DNA of 64,000 nucleotides from Adiantum capillus-veneris (Eukaryota; Streptophyta; Polypodiopsida; Polypodiales; Pteridaceae). The notes under the pieces were generated by a model. The model was not told where the DNA came from. It ran no database searches and saw only the letters and a list, made by a program, of their open reading frames with translations. How positions within the stretch are numbered: position 1 is the stretch's first letter; each line of letters starts with the position of its first letter. The stretch is taken from assembly GCA_014529385.2 (NCBI GenBank), contig CM043960.1, forward strand, positions 79,271,832-79,335,831. The letters are read 5' to 3'. The translations under genes were made by a program, and so were the position numbers. Shown piece by piece: positions 44,051 through 56,300 of the stretch.

Positions 44051-46227
44051 AAATGCAAGTCATGGTAGACAAAATCTAATGAAATTCCTTGATACACCAA
44101 GAAAAGTTTCTCATTTTCCATGCTTAGTGCTGAAGAAAATCATAGGGGGGCTCAAATCACCCAAAGGGGTCTTGATTACAGTTGCAAAGTGATCTAGGAA
44201 ACTTGCAAAAGCTTACAAGTGGGTTTTGACACATATATATTTACATGATCACCACTTGCGTTTCTCTTGAGAGAGCCCCACACCGACTAGAAAAGCTAAA
44301 GAAGAATGTAAATGGGTCAATAAATTGGGACCTTGCTATGCCAATGGAATAGACTCAAAATAGGCCCAAGTTGAGAGGCTTTTCATGAGATAACACGCAA
44401 AGACCTAGATAACACATGTGTCTTTCATGGGTTAGAAGACAAAGTGACATATGTTCCAAAATTGGAAACAAGGTTAGGTCCAATAAAAGAGTTGGTACCA
44501 AGGTCCTTGTATTATTTCTATGTAGAATATGCAAAAACTCTTGGAATAGTTCCTTTTGGATTTGGTTTTGTACTTGAATATGCCATTCACTCCAAAGTGT
44601 ATAGAGAAGTTGTGATCACAAGAAGAGCTCATGCAAAAGTTGTGGTAGGGCTTGTAATAGGGAAAAATAGGCTTTTGCCGCTTATAGGAGATGGATCCCT
44701 ATATTGATGCTTCAAAAGAAGTGTGGAGGCCTATTTTTAGTGGTGTAGTAGAGAAAACCTTATCCCAAGTAGAAAACTTTCATACACCATGAAAGAAAAC
44801 TATAAATGCATCAATAATCAACCAAAAGTAGATAGTCTAATTTGTAATTCTTTGCAAGACATGTTTCAACAATGTAGCCCTTCTAGCATGTACATGTGAA
44901 ATGAGTTGTAATACTCCCAAACCTCATCTTTCAAATGGTAGAACCAAGGATTTCTAGGATATGGGAGAAGCTAATGCATGTTTAAATCCCAATATATATT
45001 TTGCTGATGCGGACCTAAATGGAGAATAATTTTTTTTAGTCCAATGAAGCAAAGGGAGGTAATATAACATGTAAGGTATAAGGATTACCTGAAAATTTCT
45101 CAATCTAATATGTAGTGGACATTCATCTCAATGCCAATGAGAAATTTTGGATAATCATTGTCTGCATATACATTGACCAAACAAAGAGGACGAAAGCATG
45201 AAGTAATGTCAAACACTAAGCAATGACAATTGGATGATCATTTATAAACTAGGGATTCAAAGATGCTCCTTTGCCACATGTTAGCTGCAATAAATAATTT
45301 TGTATGCATCATAATCAAATCACATGACATACCTCTCTAATAGGAAGCAACTGTCCTCAGACGTTGCTATGTTATGAATCTGCAAGTCATACTTGTCAAA
45401 AATAGTGGTTAGAATAAAAACATCATGTATCACAATAAAATTTCATAATGTAAATAAATTAATTTGTTTGTGCCTTTTGTCATCTACATATTGCATATTC
45501 TAGTGTCCCATACCACAAGAATAGGTAGTTTATGTCATACAGGATATCATTGGTCACATTCATTACTCAATAACCAAGTTTCATTAATTCAAAATTCAAA
45601 ATTCAAAATTCAAAATCATAAAGACTGTAAATATTATATAATCATAAATCAAATCCAAATCCCAGTCCAAATCTTTTCCATGATATACTTGGGTTAACAA
45701 AATCATAATATGGAAAGTGATGGCCAACTAATATAGTATGATTTTGTAATTGGTGTTGCCCAGATTTGCAAATGGACACCAATATGGTGTACAATAGAAA
45801 CAACTACCTAAGTCAAAAAATTTGTACTTGTGCTTTCAGAATTGATGGATTTGCACTTATAGTGTTTGAATTGGTGAGTCTATTGTTTGTCATTGTGTTG
45901 CCTAAATTGATGAATCTATACTTATGCTGCCTGAATCAACGAATCTACTCTTGCTAGATGGCATTTTCTAAACCGGTAGATCTATACTAGGATGAGCATT
46001 TTCACACTTTCTAAATCCATGAATCTATTTGCAATGACCAATGGACTAGGCAAGCAACTAAATAAAGAAAAAAAATGCATACTACCTATTTGACCCCAAA
46101 TTGGAGTAGGTTGAAATAGTGAAGTATGTATAAACTGTTGTTGTTGATTCTGAATAACCTTAGCTCATACAATTAGGTATCCCCAATCTCAAGAAAAAAA
46201 AAAGTCTTTCAAAACATATTAAGAGCT
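44051..46227. other. No recognisable gene (2.2 kb)
   Basis: An 87-codon frame at 44,444-44,707 (+; PKLETRLGPIKELVPRSLYY) has no known motif. Four copies of the octamer AATTCAAA at 45,586-45,618. 45,830-46,030 repeats GATGAATCTA-like words loosely. AT-rich otherwise. Confidence 0.4.
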
Positions 46228-46745
46228 GAGGCGGTTCGGGGGGGGGCAACAAAAGAGGCAATCTCTAAACACCCATCAAGGCTCTTGTGCTGCTCAATTT
46301 GGGCTGGGGCAACCACAAACAAGAGAAACTACAGCAAACCCATAGCCAACAGCAAGTGAAGGGGCACCACCTAGTTAGAGAGCGAACTAGGACGTCGAAG
46401 AGGAGAATCCCTGAGCAATACAAGCGAAAAGGAAGGGTACACTAACACTAATATCAATGCTACAAATACACACACCAAACACCTAGAGAGAGAGAGAGAG
46501 AGATTTGTGCAAGAATTAAACTTCAATTTAAATGATTGACGGGGATGTATAAATAGCTTGGAGGAGAGTCAAGAGACACAATTAAGTTTGATGATGTTGT
46601 GATCTACACATTATCTTAGGGTTATTGGAACCCTCTCACCATACAACCCTCTTATAATGTTTTCCCAAGCAACAAAACAAACACAACAGCTCTCGAGTCA
46701 CATACAAGCAAATACTACACAAGAATCTCAAAATGAAAATGTGTT
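46228..46745 (-). repeat. Repeat family R2, copy 2 (inverted)
   Basis: Reverse-complement partner of 14,655-15,215. It starts at a poly-G run (46,238-46,246), contains a short GA tract (46,484-46,502), and ends CAAGAATCTCAAAATGAAAA. No gag follows in its orientation. Confidence 0.65.
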
Positions 46746-47782
46746 ACCTTAAACCAAACGAGATGAGGTTGCCAAGCGTGAACTGGAGAGACTCGAGAGA
46801 GATTTGAATCGCGGTTGCACCCAACTTATTGATTCAATTGATGTGCAAAAGTAGGTACAACTTTGATTGGAAGTTAGGAATCACTCACTCCCTTGCAATG
46901 CTACAACTAGCTCAAAGAAGCTTTCCTATACACCACAAGTAATGGTGTATAGAGATCTCACACTCTCTCTCTCTATAACTAAGATGGAGAATGGTACGCT
47001 AAAAGTAGTGAGCAATAGTGTAGAGATCATACCCTTTACAGAGGGAAAAGGGCTCTATTTATAGGTGAGGAGAGCCCTTATTAGGATTATCTCTTGATCA
47101 ACATTTACATAGAAAACCATGTTTATGAAATTTTTTATATATTTTTATGAGAGTGGGGCTCTCTTGTCTCTTGAGTCACATGGATATGATCAAGAGGAGA
47201 TAATTATTGAGGTGAAATAGAGAAGATTCTAGAGAGGTTAGTTATTTTTGTGTGAGGTTGCTTACTCCAAGGTAGAGTAGAGTGGGTGCAATTTACAAGA
47301 AAGGGTTAGCGGTTAATGTCAGTAATCACTAAAAAAAGTTAGTAATATAGCTACAATGGGTAGAATGACTTGAAGCGATGAGGAAAGAGGGGTGAATGAG
47401 ATGGGTGTACCCTTTAGATGGTGAATCCTTGAGAAATCCTAGATTCTCCCTTTTGCGTAGATTGTCGAAAGTGACCGCAGTTCTTCTTCTTCTTCTTCTT
47501 TTCACGTCGCGGCCATAGTCGAATCACCACAAAGAGAATGAGGGTTTTGTTGATAAAAATACCCATTTTGCAGAGATTAAGTATGGTTAGGTTGCTGATT
47601 TTTTATGCATTCTTGAAAGGGTAGAATAAAATTGTAATATGGGAGAAATAGAGAGAGATATGGAGATGGTGGATGTAGGTAGAGCTTCAAAAGAGAGCTA
47701 TGGGTGTGAGAGGGGAGACTAATGGTAAAGAGGGTGAGAGAAAAACATGGAAGTTACAGACTTGAGTGAGGAATAGAGAGAA

Positions 47783-47814
<32 letters not shown>

Positions 47815-48884
47815 GTAGGAAAGGAGGTGAGAGAAGGCTATGGGTACTTGTGAGAAAAGTGGGCAGATTGGGGTCCACCAAAAAAATCATCTCTCACTGG
47901 TGGTAGCTCCAAAATTTATCAAAATTTTTGAGGTGATTATTCAGCTCTTGGTCCACATTTTTTCTTTAGTCACTGCTTCAAATTTGGAGTGGAGATAGAT
48001 ATAAAAAATCTCACCAAAATGCCTATTTTTCTTCACAAAAAAGTCTTCAATGGTCCCCTTTTTGTTGCATTTGCATAAGGCCCCAAAGGTGAGCCCCTCC
48101 TTGCATGAGAGCATGACCTAATAGAATTTTAGAGGTTTGAAAGCATGCATGGTTGTGGATTATGCACCAATATAAAATATATGTGTAGTATGATGGAAAA
48201 AAACAGATTAATATATAATTAATTCATGGAATCTAGAATAGGGTTAGCTGTATATATAAAAAATAAATATATGAAAATATAAGGAATCAAATAAGGAGGG
48301 TCCTCATTTGTTTTTATTGATGTATATTTATTTACAAGAGATAAGAAAAAATACCTATAGAAAATATGAATTTTATGAAAGGCAACGACTAATGGTGAAA
48401 TGTATTTTTTTATGTTTCTCCTTGGAGTGGATTCACACCAAAAATAAGAGAAGCTTGCATGAAATTATTTTTTATAGAATACATAGTAAGAAAGATCATG
48501 GTAATGGTGAGTAAATGTACATAGCATACTTAGGTAAATAACACACACCTAAGCAAAAATATTTAAATGAATACCAAAATAATTATAATTAAAAATCCAT
48601 ATATTTAGGCCCTATATACAATGAAATACTTATACACAACATGGCCATAATATACTTTGGCTTTTATTTTTATTTATTTTTTTGGGTCAACTAGCGGAGT
48701 GACTAGCTAAGTGAGGGAGGAGATATGGGAAAAGTCCCCTAACTCACACACGTCTATGTACAATGAAAAGGTAGAGATAGCCACAGTGTTTGGGTGATTT
48801 TGGTAGGGTGAGGTAGCTCACTATGAAAATTACCAAGAGCCAAAAAACAGCTATCATTAGCCCTCCCCTAGGATGATGGTACAT
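46746..48884. other. No recognisable gene (2.1 kb)
   Basis: AT-rich, with a TG microsatellite at 47,784-47,812 and a TTC run at 47,484-47,500. It may include an LTR of the Tat-type element that begins at 48,885, but no edge is visible. Confidence 0.4.
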
Positions 48885-49394
48885 TCATGTAACATCATAA
48901 AGCATCTTTCCCAAAGAGAGTGGCTCTGAGTCCTCTATGATATATGGTCCCTTGACAGGACTTTCATTGTGTGGCTTCTTGTCACACTCATGCTTCATGC
49001 AATAAAACTTACATGAGATAGTCGCTCTTTGACAGTTCTTCGGTAGATCCTTTGGTAGAAGGGGACTCAAATAGGGATTCATGCGATACCCGTTTACCTT
49101 CCTGGAGTGCTCTTTACCATTCAAGTCCATAAGCTGATAATAACTTGAATTGAAAACCTTCTTGACTATGTATGGCCCCTGCCGTCTAGTTTTAAACTTG
49201 GCATCAAAACGATTATCAAATCGATTGTCATACCTTAGGATAAGATCTCCTACCTTGATGCCTTTGTCCTTCAGTTTCTTGTCGAGCTTTCTTTTGCTTG
49301 TATAGCTTTCCTCTTGTAGCACTCATAAGCTGCTTCTCTTTTCCACTCAAGTTCTACTAAGGTAAGAAGTCAATCTATCCATGCTTCTTGATTA
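48885..49394 (-). pseudogene. Tat-type element, integrase C-terminal part
   Basis: Minus-strand frames LVELEWKREAAYECYKRKAI (about 49,320-49,390) and KGIKVGDLILRYDNRFDNRF, KTRRQGPYIVKKVFNSSYYQ and LMDLNGKEHSRKVNGYRMNP (49,322-48,885) form the post-core domain typical of Tat/Athila-like integrases ('KxGDLVLLYD ... GPYxVxxVF'). A four-residue repeat NRFD-NRFD is visible. It is separated from the catalytic core by an intruding segment (49,395-50,107). Confidence 0.7.
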
Positions 49395-49988
49395 TCTTGT
49401 GCTACTTTGCTATGCAATTGCATTATTGGAATGTTGAGCTCAATTGGCTACAAAGCCTCTTGACTATAGACCAAGCCCGGGGGATTCACTCTATATACAA
49501 CATGGGACGCCACCTGCAAGCGGACAACTTTGATAAAACCCCTATATATGACTCATATTATGACCCCTCTCCCTACGCTTATATGACAATCAATGAAGAA
49601 AACTATCATGCCCCTATCTTACATATAAAATTTAAGTCTCACATGATCTAACTAAGTAAAACTAGTCAAAGAGTGTGTAGCAAAGTGATTTGGCAATGTA
49701 CTAAGGAACCACTTATATTGATAGCTAGATGTACCCTCAATGTGTCTTAGTTTCACTTTCAAACTACGTGCTTAATCAGCCTGCACTCTGGCTATTCGTC
49801 CAATTCTGACCCATCCAAATGTGGTGTAAATCAACCCTTGACTTGCTCCAAATCAACCCTTATCTATGACCGGCTTGATGCAAAATTTGATGTGTGACCT
49901 GATAGAAAACTTCCACTAAATTCATATGAGTTATAGTGCACACCGGTGACCTATCGTTACAAGTAATCAACCTGGGTCAGGTCCCCCC

Positions 49989-50019
<31 letters not shown>

Positions 50020-50107
50020 ATGATACCTCCCTCCCTTTTTTTTAGTCTTGGGAGATAAATTATTCAGGGCCTGCTACCCCTAGCTTATATGCTTATATAG
50101 CTTGTAA
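49395..50107. other. Segment interrupting the integrase, with a poly-C/poly-A junction
   Basis: About 700 bp without recognised coding sequence lying between the core and the C-terminal domain. It holds a run of about 27 C (49,983-50,009) followed by about 10 A. A second C run (50,109-50,126) lies just beyond its right edge. It may be an insertion, partly a sequencing or assembly artefact. Confidence 0.5.
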
Positions 50108-51065
50108 ACCCCCCCCCCCCCCCCCCTCCCTTGCACTTACGTGGTGCGGTAAGTTTTCCATGGTGAATCTCCCGGGAGACCAAGTGAAATGGCGTAAACT
50201 CTGTTGCCTCCCTATATGTGGTTCGATACGTCCACAAGGCACCGTCCAAGAAGTCATCCCACAAATTTGTCTTGTTTTGCATCACCTTTCTAATGATGCC
50301 TGCAATGACACCATTAGCCTTCTCCACCAAACCATTTGATTTTGGGTAATAGGGTGTGCTATGACGATGTAGAATGTGAAGCTCTTCACAAACTTCCATG
50401 AGTAAACCCTTCCTGAACCCTGGACCATTATCAGAAACATTTTCCAAATGTGTGTCAAATCTACAACAGATGTGAGTATAGACAAACTTGCTCACCATCC
50501 TTTGCCACACTTTGGGCTCTTACCCACCTAGTCATATAGTCTACTGCCACCAAAATGTAGAGTTTACCATTTTTTGTTCTAGACAGAGGATCCATAGCAT
50601 CAATGCCCCACTTTTCAAAGGGTCCATTTGCAAGCACTATTTGCCTCGGGCCATGCACCAACCTTCTATTTACATTTACCTGACAATTGTGACAGCTTTT
50701 ACACCAATGTTGGACATCCACATGCAGGCCTGGCCAAACATACCCCACAAGCAAAATCTTCTTCACGGTTAATTCTTGGGAAAAATGACCACCACATTCC
50801 TCTTCATGCAATCCTTTAGAATGGCTGGAATTTCCTCGATAGTTGATATTCTTTTGCACACTTGATCCTTCCCACTTTGATAGAGGGAGCCTTCTAGGAA
50901 GAGATAGAAACTTTCCTTCTTCATGAGTCTCCTCTTCTGGCTTTTGTGAAGTCTTGTGGAAACTTGCCCTCCAAAATATAGCCAATAATGGGAGCAAATG
51001 ACTCCAATCCCTGATACCTTGGTTCGTGATAGCTGTTGCCACCATGATGACCTACGCTTCTTTCT
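50108..51065 (-). pseudogene. Tat-type element, integrase finger and catalytic core
   Basis: Right to left: LHEEECGGHFSQELTVKKIL (zinc-finger His pair), VQHWCKSCHNCQVNVNRR (Cys pair), KWGIDAMDPLSRTKNGKLYI (first Asp), VSDNGPGFRKG (second Asp), YPKSNGLVEKANG (Glu) and NLWDDFLDGALWTYRTTYRE. All catalytic acids are present, but the frame shifts at least twice (near 50,840 and 50,480). Confidence 0.75.
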
Positions 51066-51450
51066 CAACACATGTAACTACTTGTTGTGCAAGTAAATCA
51101 GCATCTTCGTTCTGTTTCCTAGAAATATGATACAAAAATTGCACTTCTTAAAATTGATTAAACAACCTACGGATGACATGAACCTTTGTCCTTGGGCTTT
51201 CATTCTTGCATGCCCAAATGCCTACAATTTGCTTCACAATGAGAAGTGCATCCCCCTTTACGATGAGACATTGTATACCTTGACCAATTCACATCTTCAA
51301 ACCATGAAGTAATATGTCATACTCTGCTTCATTGTTGCTAGTTGAACGTGGTAGATTGACCATCTCTTTCATGACCACCTCTCCACTTGGACTGAGCAAC
51401 ACTAGCCCTCCCCCTGCTTTTCTTATGGCTCATCGAGAAGATCCATTAAA
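51066..51450 (-). pseudogene. Second, archaeal-type RNase H of the Tat-type element
   Basis: After the normal RT-RNase H comes TLFFNGSSR, a stop, AIRKAGGGLVLLSPSGEVVM, then STSNNEAEYDILLHGLK, KGDALLIVKQIVG and SRKQNEDADLLAQQ. This is the pattern of the additional RNase H (aRNH) that marks the Tat lineage of plant gypsy elements (FDGxxR ... GGGLVLxSPxGE ... SNNEAEY ... GDSxLV ... N..AD.LA). The first catalytic residue is Asn (FNG) where Asp is expected, and there is an in-frame stop. Confidence 0.7.
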
Positions 51451-52017
51451 GAACAAGGTAAAAGCATTAGGAATACTTTTTGGTGGTGGTAATGGTAGGG
51501 TCTTTACTTTAGGGACCTTAATCTCCTTTTCATGCACCCTACAAGTGAGAATCCTTGCAAATTGTGCACGCACACTATCTTCTACCTTGAAAGAGTAATG
51601 GAACTCTTGCAACTGTATAATCCACTTAGAGATTCTAGTACTAAGATTCATTAGAGATGACACCCAAGGGAAAAAAATTTCTGCAGTGAGAATTACAAAA
51701 GGTTTTGGTAGCAAGTGGGATCTAAACTTTCATGCCGCAAACATGAGAGAAAGCATCATGACTTCTGTTTCTGTGTAGCCTCTCTCCAAAGCATTCATGA
51801 GTCTACTAGCAAAGTAGATGGATCGCATCCTGGTAATGTAGGAATCTTGTTGTAGCAATACAACACCAATTGTTTCTTCCCCAACACTAGAGCTAACAAA
51901 GAATGTGTACTCCCAACAAGGAGGCATAAGTGTTGGTAGTTCTGACAAAATGACTTTGATGTTACAAAAATATTCTTCAAGATCATCAGACCAAACAAAC
52001 TTGACTTGTTGTGTCAA
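51430..52017 (-). pseudogene. Tat-type element, first RNase H
   Basis: Frame 52,017-51,730 reads VKFVWSDDLEEYFCNIK, SSSVGEETIGVVLLQQDS and SIYFASRLMNALERGYTETE. Frame 51,714-51,430 continues ISKWIIQLQEFHYSFKVED and a linker into the second RNase H. The usual DASxxAxG motif is degraded to SSVGEETIG, so the domain looks inactive. Confidence 0.65.
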
Positions 52018-52023
52018 TTTTTG

Positions 52024-53201
52024 CTAGGAGTGAAGTAACTCCGAGGCTAAGTAAATGAAGCGTGACATATACTTCACCTTTTGAATAAATGAGATGACCT
52101 CCTTAAGACTCTTGGGTGATGGTAACTCAATAAGAGCCTTTGCCTTTGACGGGTCCACTTTGATGCCTTTGTAAGAAACTTTGTGACCAAGCAAGATCAT
52201 TTCATTCTCACCTATGTGGCACTTGTTGGGGTTGAGTTGACCTTCCATGACGTAGAGTTTCTTCAAACCCTCTTCTACATCTTGTAGATGCAATGATTTT
52301 GAGCTATAAATGCAAAAATCATCAATAAAAACCCTAATGGACTTTCCAAAGAATGCTTGAAACACCATGTTTATGAAGCGTTGGAAAGTTGTAGAGCATT
52401 TGTCAAGCCAAATGGCATGACTCTGAAAGCATAACAACCCCAAGGAGTGATGAAGGTTGTTTTTAATTGATCCTCCAATGCAATACATATTTAAAAGTAA
52501 CCTGAGTAGCCATCACACACAGTGTATGTCTCGTGACCAGCTACCTTGTTTAATATCTCATCGTAAAATGGGAGGGGAAAGTGATCTCTCTTTGTTGCCT
52601 CATTTAGTGGACGGTAATCCACACACACCCTCCACTTTCCATTCTTCTTGAGAGTGACAACCACTAGAGAGACCTACTCTGAATTCTCCACTGGATAAAT
52701 GAAACCTGCTACTAGAAGCTTTCTTACCTCCTTAAGTAAATCCTGCTCTTTGATGACTCCTAGGCTTCGTAGCTTTTGATCCTTAGGTATGGCCTCTAGC
52801 TTTAGCTTGATCTTGTGTTGAACATCATCTACTCCACGCACGTCAATGTAGTCTTTAGCAAAAATCTTAGGAAACTTCCTTAGCACACATTTGAACTCCC
52901 CTCTTTCTTCAGTGTGGTTGATAGCATACCTCCTAGCATCCCTTTGTCTTGCACACCTTGGTTCTCTTGGGCTGCTCACTCTTTGAGTCTCCCCACCCAT
53001 ATCTGTGTCATGTGTCTCCTTCTCCCTCTCACTCTCCGTCTGTGGTGCTCCCCGATCCCCTTCAAGTACTGACCTATTCTTTAGAGCTTGGAACTCCCAT
53101 TGAGCCCGTAACACATTAGAAATATTACAATGGCTTCTAATAAATCGAGAATTTACAATATGTGACCATTTTGGGAAAACGTGAAAAATGTGTAACTCCA
53201 A
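52024..53201 (-). pseudogene. Tat-type element, reverse transcriptase
   Basis: Right to left: FPKIFAKDYIDVRGVDDVQH and HKIKLKLEAIPKDQKLRSLG (linker), [86 protein letters not shown] (catalytic DD) and CHIGENEMILLGHKVSYKGI. These are all RT landmarks in order, with frameshifts near 52,670 and 52,480 and stops. No protease is visible upstream. The 53,201-side sequence is Arg/Glu/Ser-rich (53,060-52,900). Confidence 0.75.
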
Positions 53202-53267
53202 TCTTTACTGCTTCTTCGTATTCATCCTCGATGTGCATCCGTACGTCTTTTGTCTTTAGCAGCTCCT

Positions 53268-53330
53268 GTTAACTCACGTTGACTCAGTTACACATTCCCC
53301 CCTTCCGATTTTAGTGCCCGTCCTCGGGCA
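53268..53330 (-). promoter_or_regulatory. Polypurine tract and LTR-start signature of another gypsy element
   Basis: Minus strand: CCCGAGGACGGGCACTAAAA, then TCGGAAGGGGGGAA, then TGTGTAACTGAGTCAACGTG. 'Cys/Pro-Glu-Asp' codons, a purine tract and TGTxxAC are the normal end of plant gypsy pol and start of its 3' LTR. It implies a separate minus-strand element ending here, just upstream of the Tat RT. Confidence 0.45.
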
Positions 53331-56300
53331 CTGTTGAAAGGTGTCCATGGAGGCAAGGGAAGGTTTTGATTGGTTGTTGATGGGCTGATCGTCTTCATTT
53401 GTCATTGAATTTGTTGATGAGGTTCAATTTGTTGCAGCATCTTCATTGGTTCGAGTATGTCTGAAGTGAGAGATGATGTTGCATTTGTCTGTTGTAATAG
53501 CATAATGATGTGGCTATTGTTTATTTATGAAAAGTATGTACAAGGGAAGTGGAATGATGAGGTTCTAAATTAGGGTCTAATACCTGGATGACCAAAGGGA
53601 AAAAACCCAGTGGGAAAACAGTACCTTTGGGATATGTGCATTATTGGAGTACTTATTAGTATGGGAAATATTAATAAAGTACTCAAGGAATTATTTGCTA
53701 CTAGATATGGAATTAAAAAGGCAGCAAATATAAAAGGGTAGCATGATGGAACATTGATTTGCCTGTTGTAGTCCACTCAAGGTGCATAGATGGAAGCAAA
53801 AAAGAGTGTCTAATGCATATGTCCGATGATGGGACATCCTATTTATGCATACATAGAAATGCATGGGAAACAATATGCTATGCCAGAAAGATTTGGAGGG
53901 GTTCTTCAAAAAAGATGGTGTAGCTATAAAAGCAAATGACATGGATTTGCAAGCTGGCACCCCTTTAAGAATGTCGTTGTCAAGGATATGTGCTCTCATC
54001 TTACTGTGCACTATGCGTGAGTGTTGGACTCTACGACACTCCACCAACTATAAGTTAATAGAATTTGACTCAATGTTCATCTCATCCAGCATGAGCGACA
54101 TGACTTAGATATGCCCAACTCTTCCAGATTGAGCGTAAACCTAATAACTACGACTCTTAGCACAAAGTCTAATATGACTTAAAGCTTTGGGACTAATGCT
54201 TTACTCATTTTATGACTCAGCAACCCGACTCTTACTATGCCAAAGAGTGTTTTTTGCACCCTGGCGACTTGACTTTTTACATTCTTGTGCTTACTACAAA
54301 CATTTCTTCAAGTAAAAGTAAGCTTGAATCCTCAGAAAGAGTATTAGTGAAGGACCAAGTTGGCATTGAAGGTTTGCCATACATCCTATTTTATCTTCGT
54401 TGAATCTGCATTCTCATCGATTGGGTTGTCCTTCTTTGACTGTGAAGACTCCATTATCTATTTGATTCTCCAAGTGGGCTTGTTGATAGGATTCTTTGAT
54501 GTTGTTGTATGCATGTTGTTGTATGCCTGTTGTTGTATGCCTGTTGTTCATTTTCGACATCTGGCTTTTGAATCGGAGCATTGGAAGACTTACAAATCCA
54601 AATCTCTTGATGACCTTTGTATCTCCATTGTTGACTTTACTTTGTTCTAGGTCTTGTTGAGTTCTTGAGATCCTTAAGCAAGCTTGGTGTAGTTGCAATT
54701 GGCTTGTGGTTGACTGGGTAGTATCCTTCTCCAAGAGGAAGATTCTTTGAAATCCGTCTTTGTTTTGTATCCTCTTGAAAGTTGTGGTTAACTTTAGCAT
54801 CTTTTGATTGTGTTTTGTTGTATACCTGCTTCTTAGATATCCTAGGATATTGTCGAGGTTGATACCCAATGGGCCTTCTTTCTTGGAAGGGTCCCGACTT
54901 CACTTCATATGTGATCAATTGGAATTGGGCTGTGATGATCTGTGAACTTACTTCAATGGTGGTGGAGATGATTCCATGGAATTGGGCTGTGATGATCTGT
55001 GAACTTACTTCAATGGTGGTGGAGATGATTCCCCAGCATTCTGCTCGTGGGTCTCCAGGTATGCTCACAAATTTAGGAGCATCTTCCAGCTGTGGTTGGC
55101 CACATCTTTTCCAAGTGCGAAAATACATGAGGTTCTTATCTAACTGAAAATCAAGCTTTACTTCTCTTGACTGATTTTCTTCGTTCTCACCAACAATGTT
55201 GCACTTGATCATCTTAGGATTTTTTTTTGTAGTGACTTATTTTGCTATGGCAACATCCTTTGGTTGGAATTTATCTTCATTTTCTTTGCTTTGACCATCT
55301 GCCTTAATCAATGTTGACTCCACTGGTTGTGATACTGCACTTTTTTGCAATTGTTAAGCATTATCTACCTGTATTTGAGTAACCTTTGATTTTAATAGAT
55401 CCACTGTACTTTTTGGCAGAATCTCTCTCTTTGGAGAAGATTTCGGTGGTGACCTTTGTGTAGCTTTCTGAACTTTAGCTTTCGTTAATTTTGACTTATC
55501 TGTTACATGTTCAGGCAGCTTGAGGCTTTGCATCATCTTCGGATAGTCTTTGACTTCAGTCGTACAATCCATATGGGTTTGTACAAGGTTTTGATCTTAC
55601 TCATATTCATTACCATGTGCATCTTGATATGCATATGTGAGCTTGGTCACATGTAACTGTTTGAACACTATTGGATTTGTCGGCTTTTTACTCTAACTTC
55701 TTGTGGAGATCAGCTGAAACTTTTGTCCTTGATGATCTTCATATAAGCATTTGTCTGTAGACTCTGATGGAATTTGGGTCAATTGGAAACTTCCAACAAC
55801 CATATGATCTTTCAATGGTCTACTTTGAAGGGGTCTGCTGACTAGAAGCTCTAGGGCTTCTAACTGGTGTAGCATTTCCTGGTACATAAGCTAAACTTGA
55901 TGGATTTACAGCTCCCCCCTTCCTAGGCTGATCATTATAGCCTGCTTCATTGTAAGAGTTCAAAAGGGTTTGGCTCTGGTTTAGTCTCACCTTTTGGGAC
56001 TGGGAAGTCACACTTTGGGTAGCACTATTGATGTTTGGCATCTGTAAACCTTTTGCATAGTTTCATATGTATCTTCTTGAAACATGACAAATTATTCCCC
56101 AAGTCAAGCTGTAGATAGCATTATCTTTGCCCTAATATTGTCTATCCCATGGGTCTCCTATGATATGAGCTTCTGTGGTTTCAGGACCCAAGACATCATA
56201 GATGCTAGACTCTCGTCTATATCTATGATTGTTTTGGTCAAAGTATATGCTCGTTTGGTCACAACATCGAAGCTTGATTTTTGATGGAGGAAAGTTTGGC

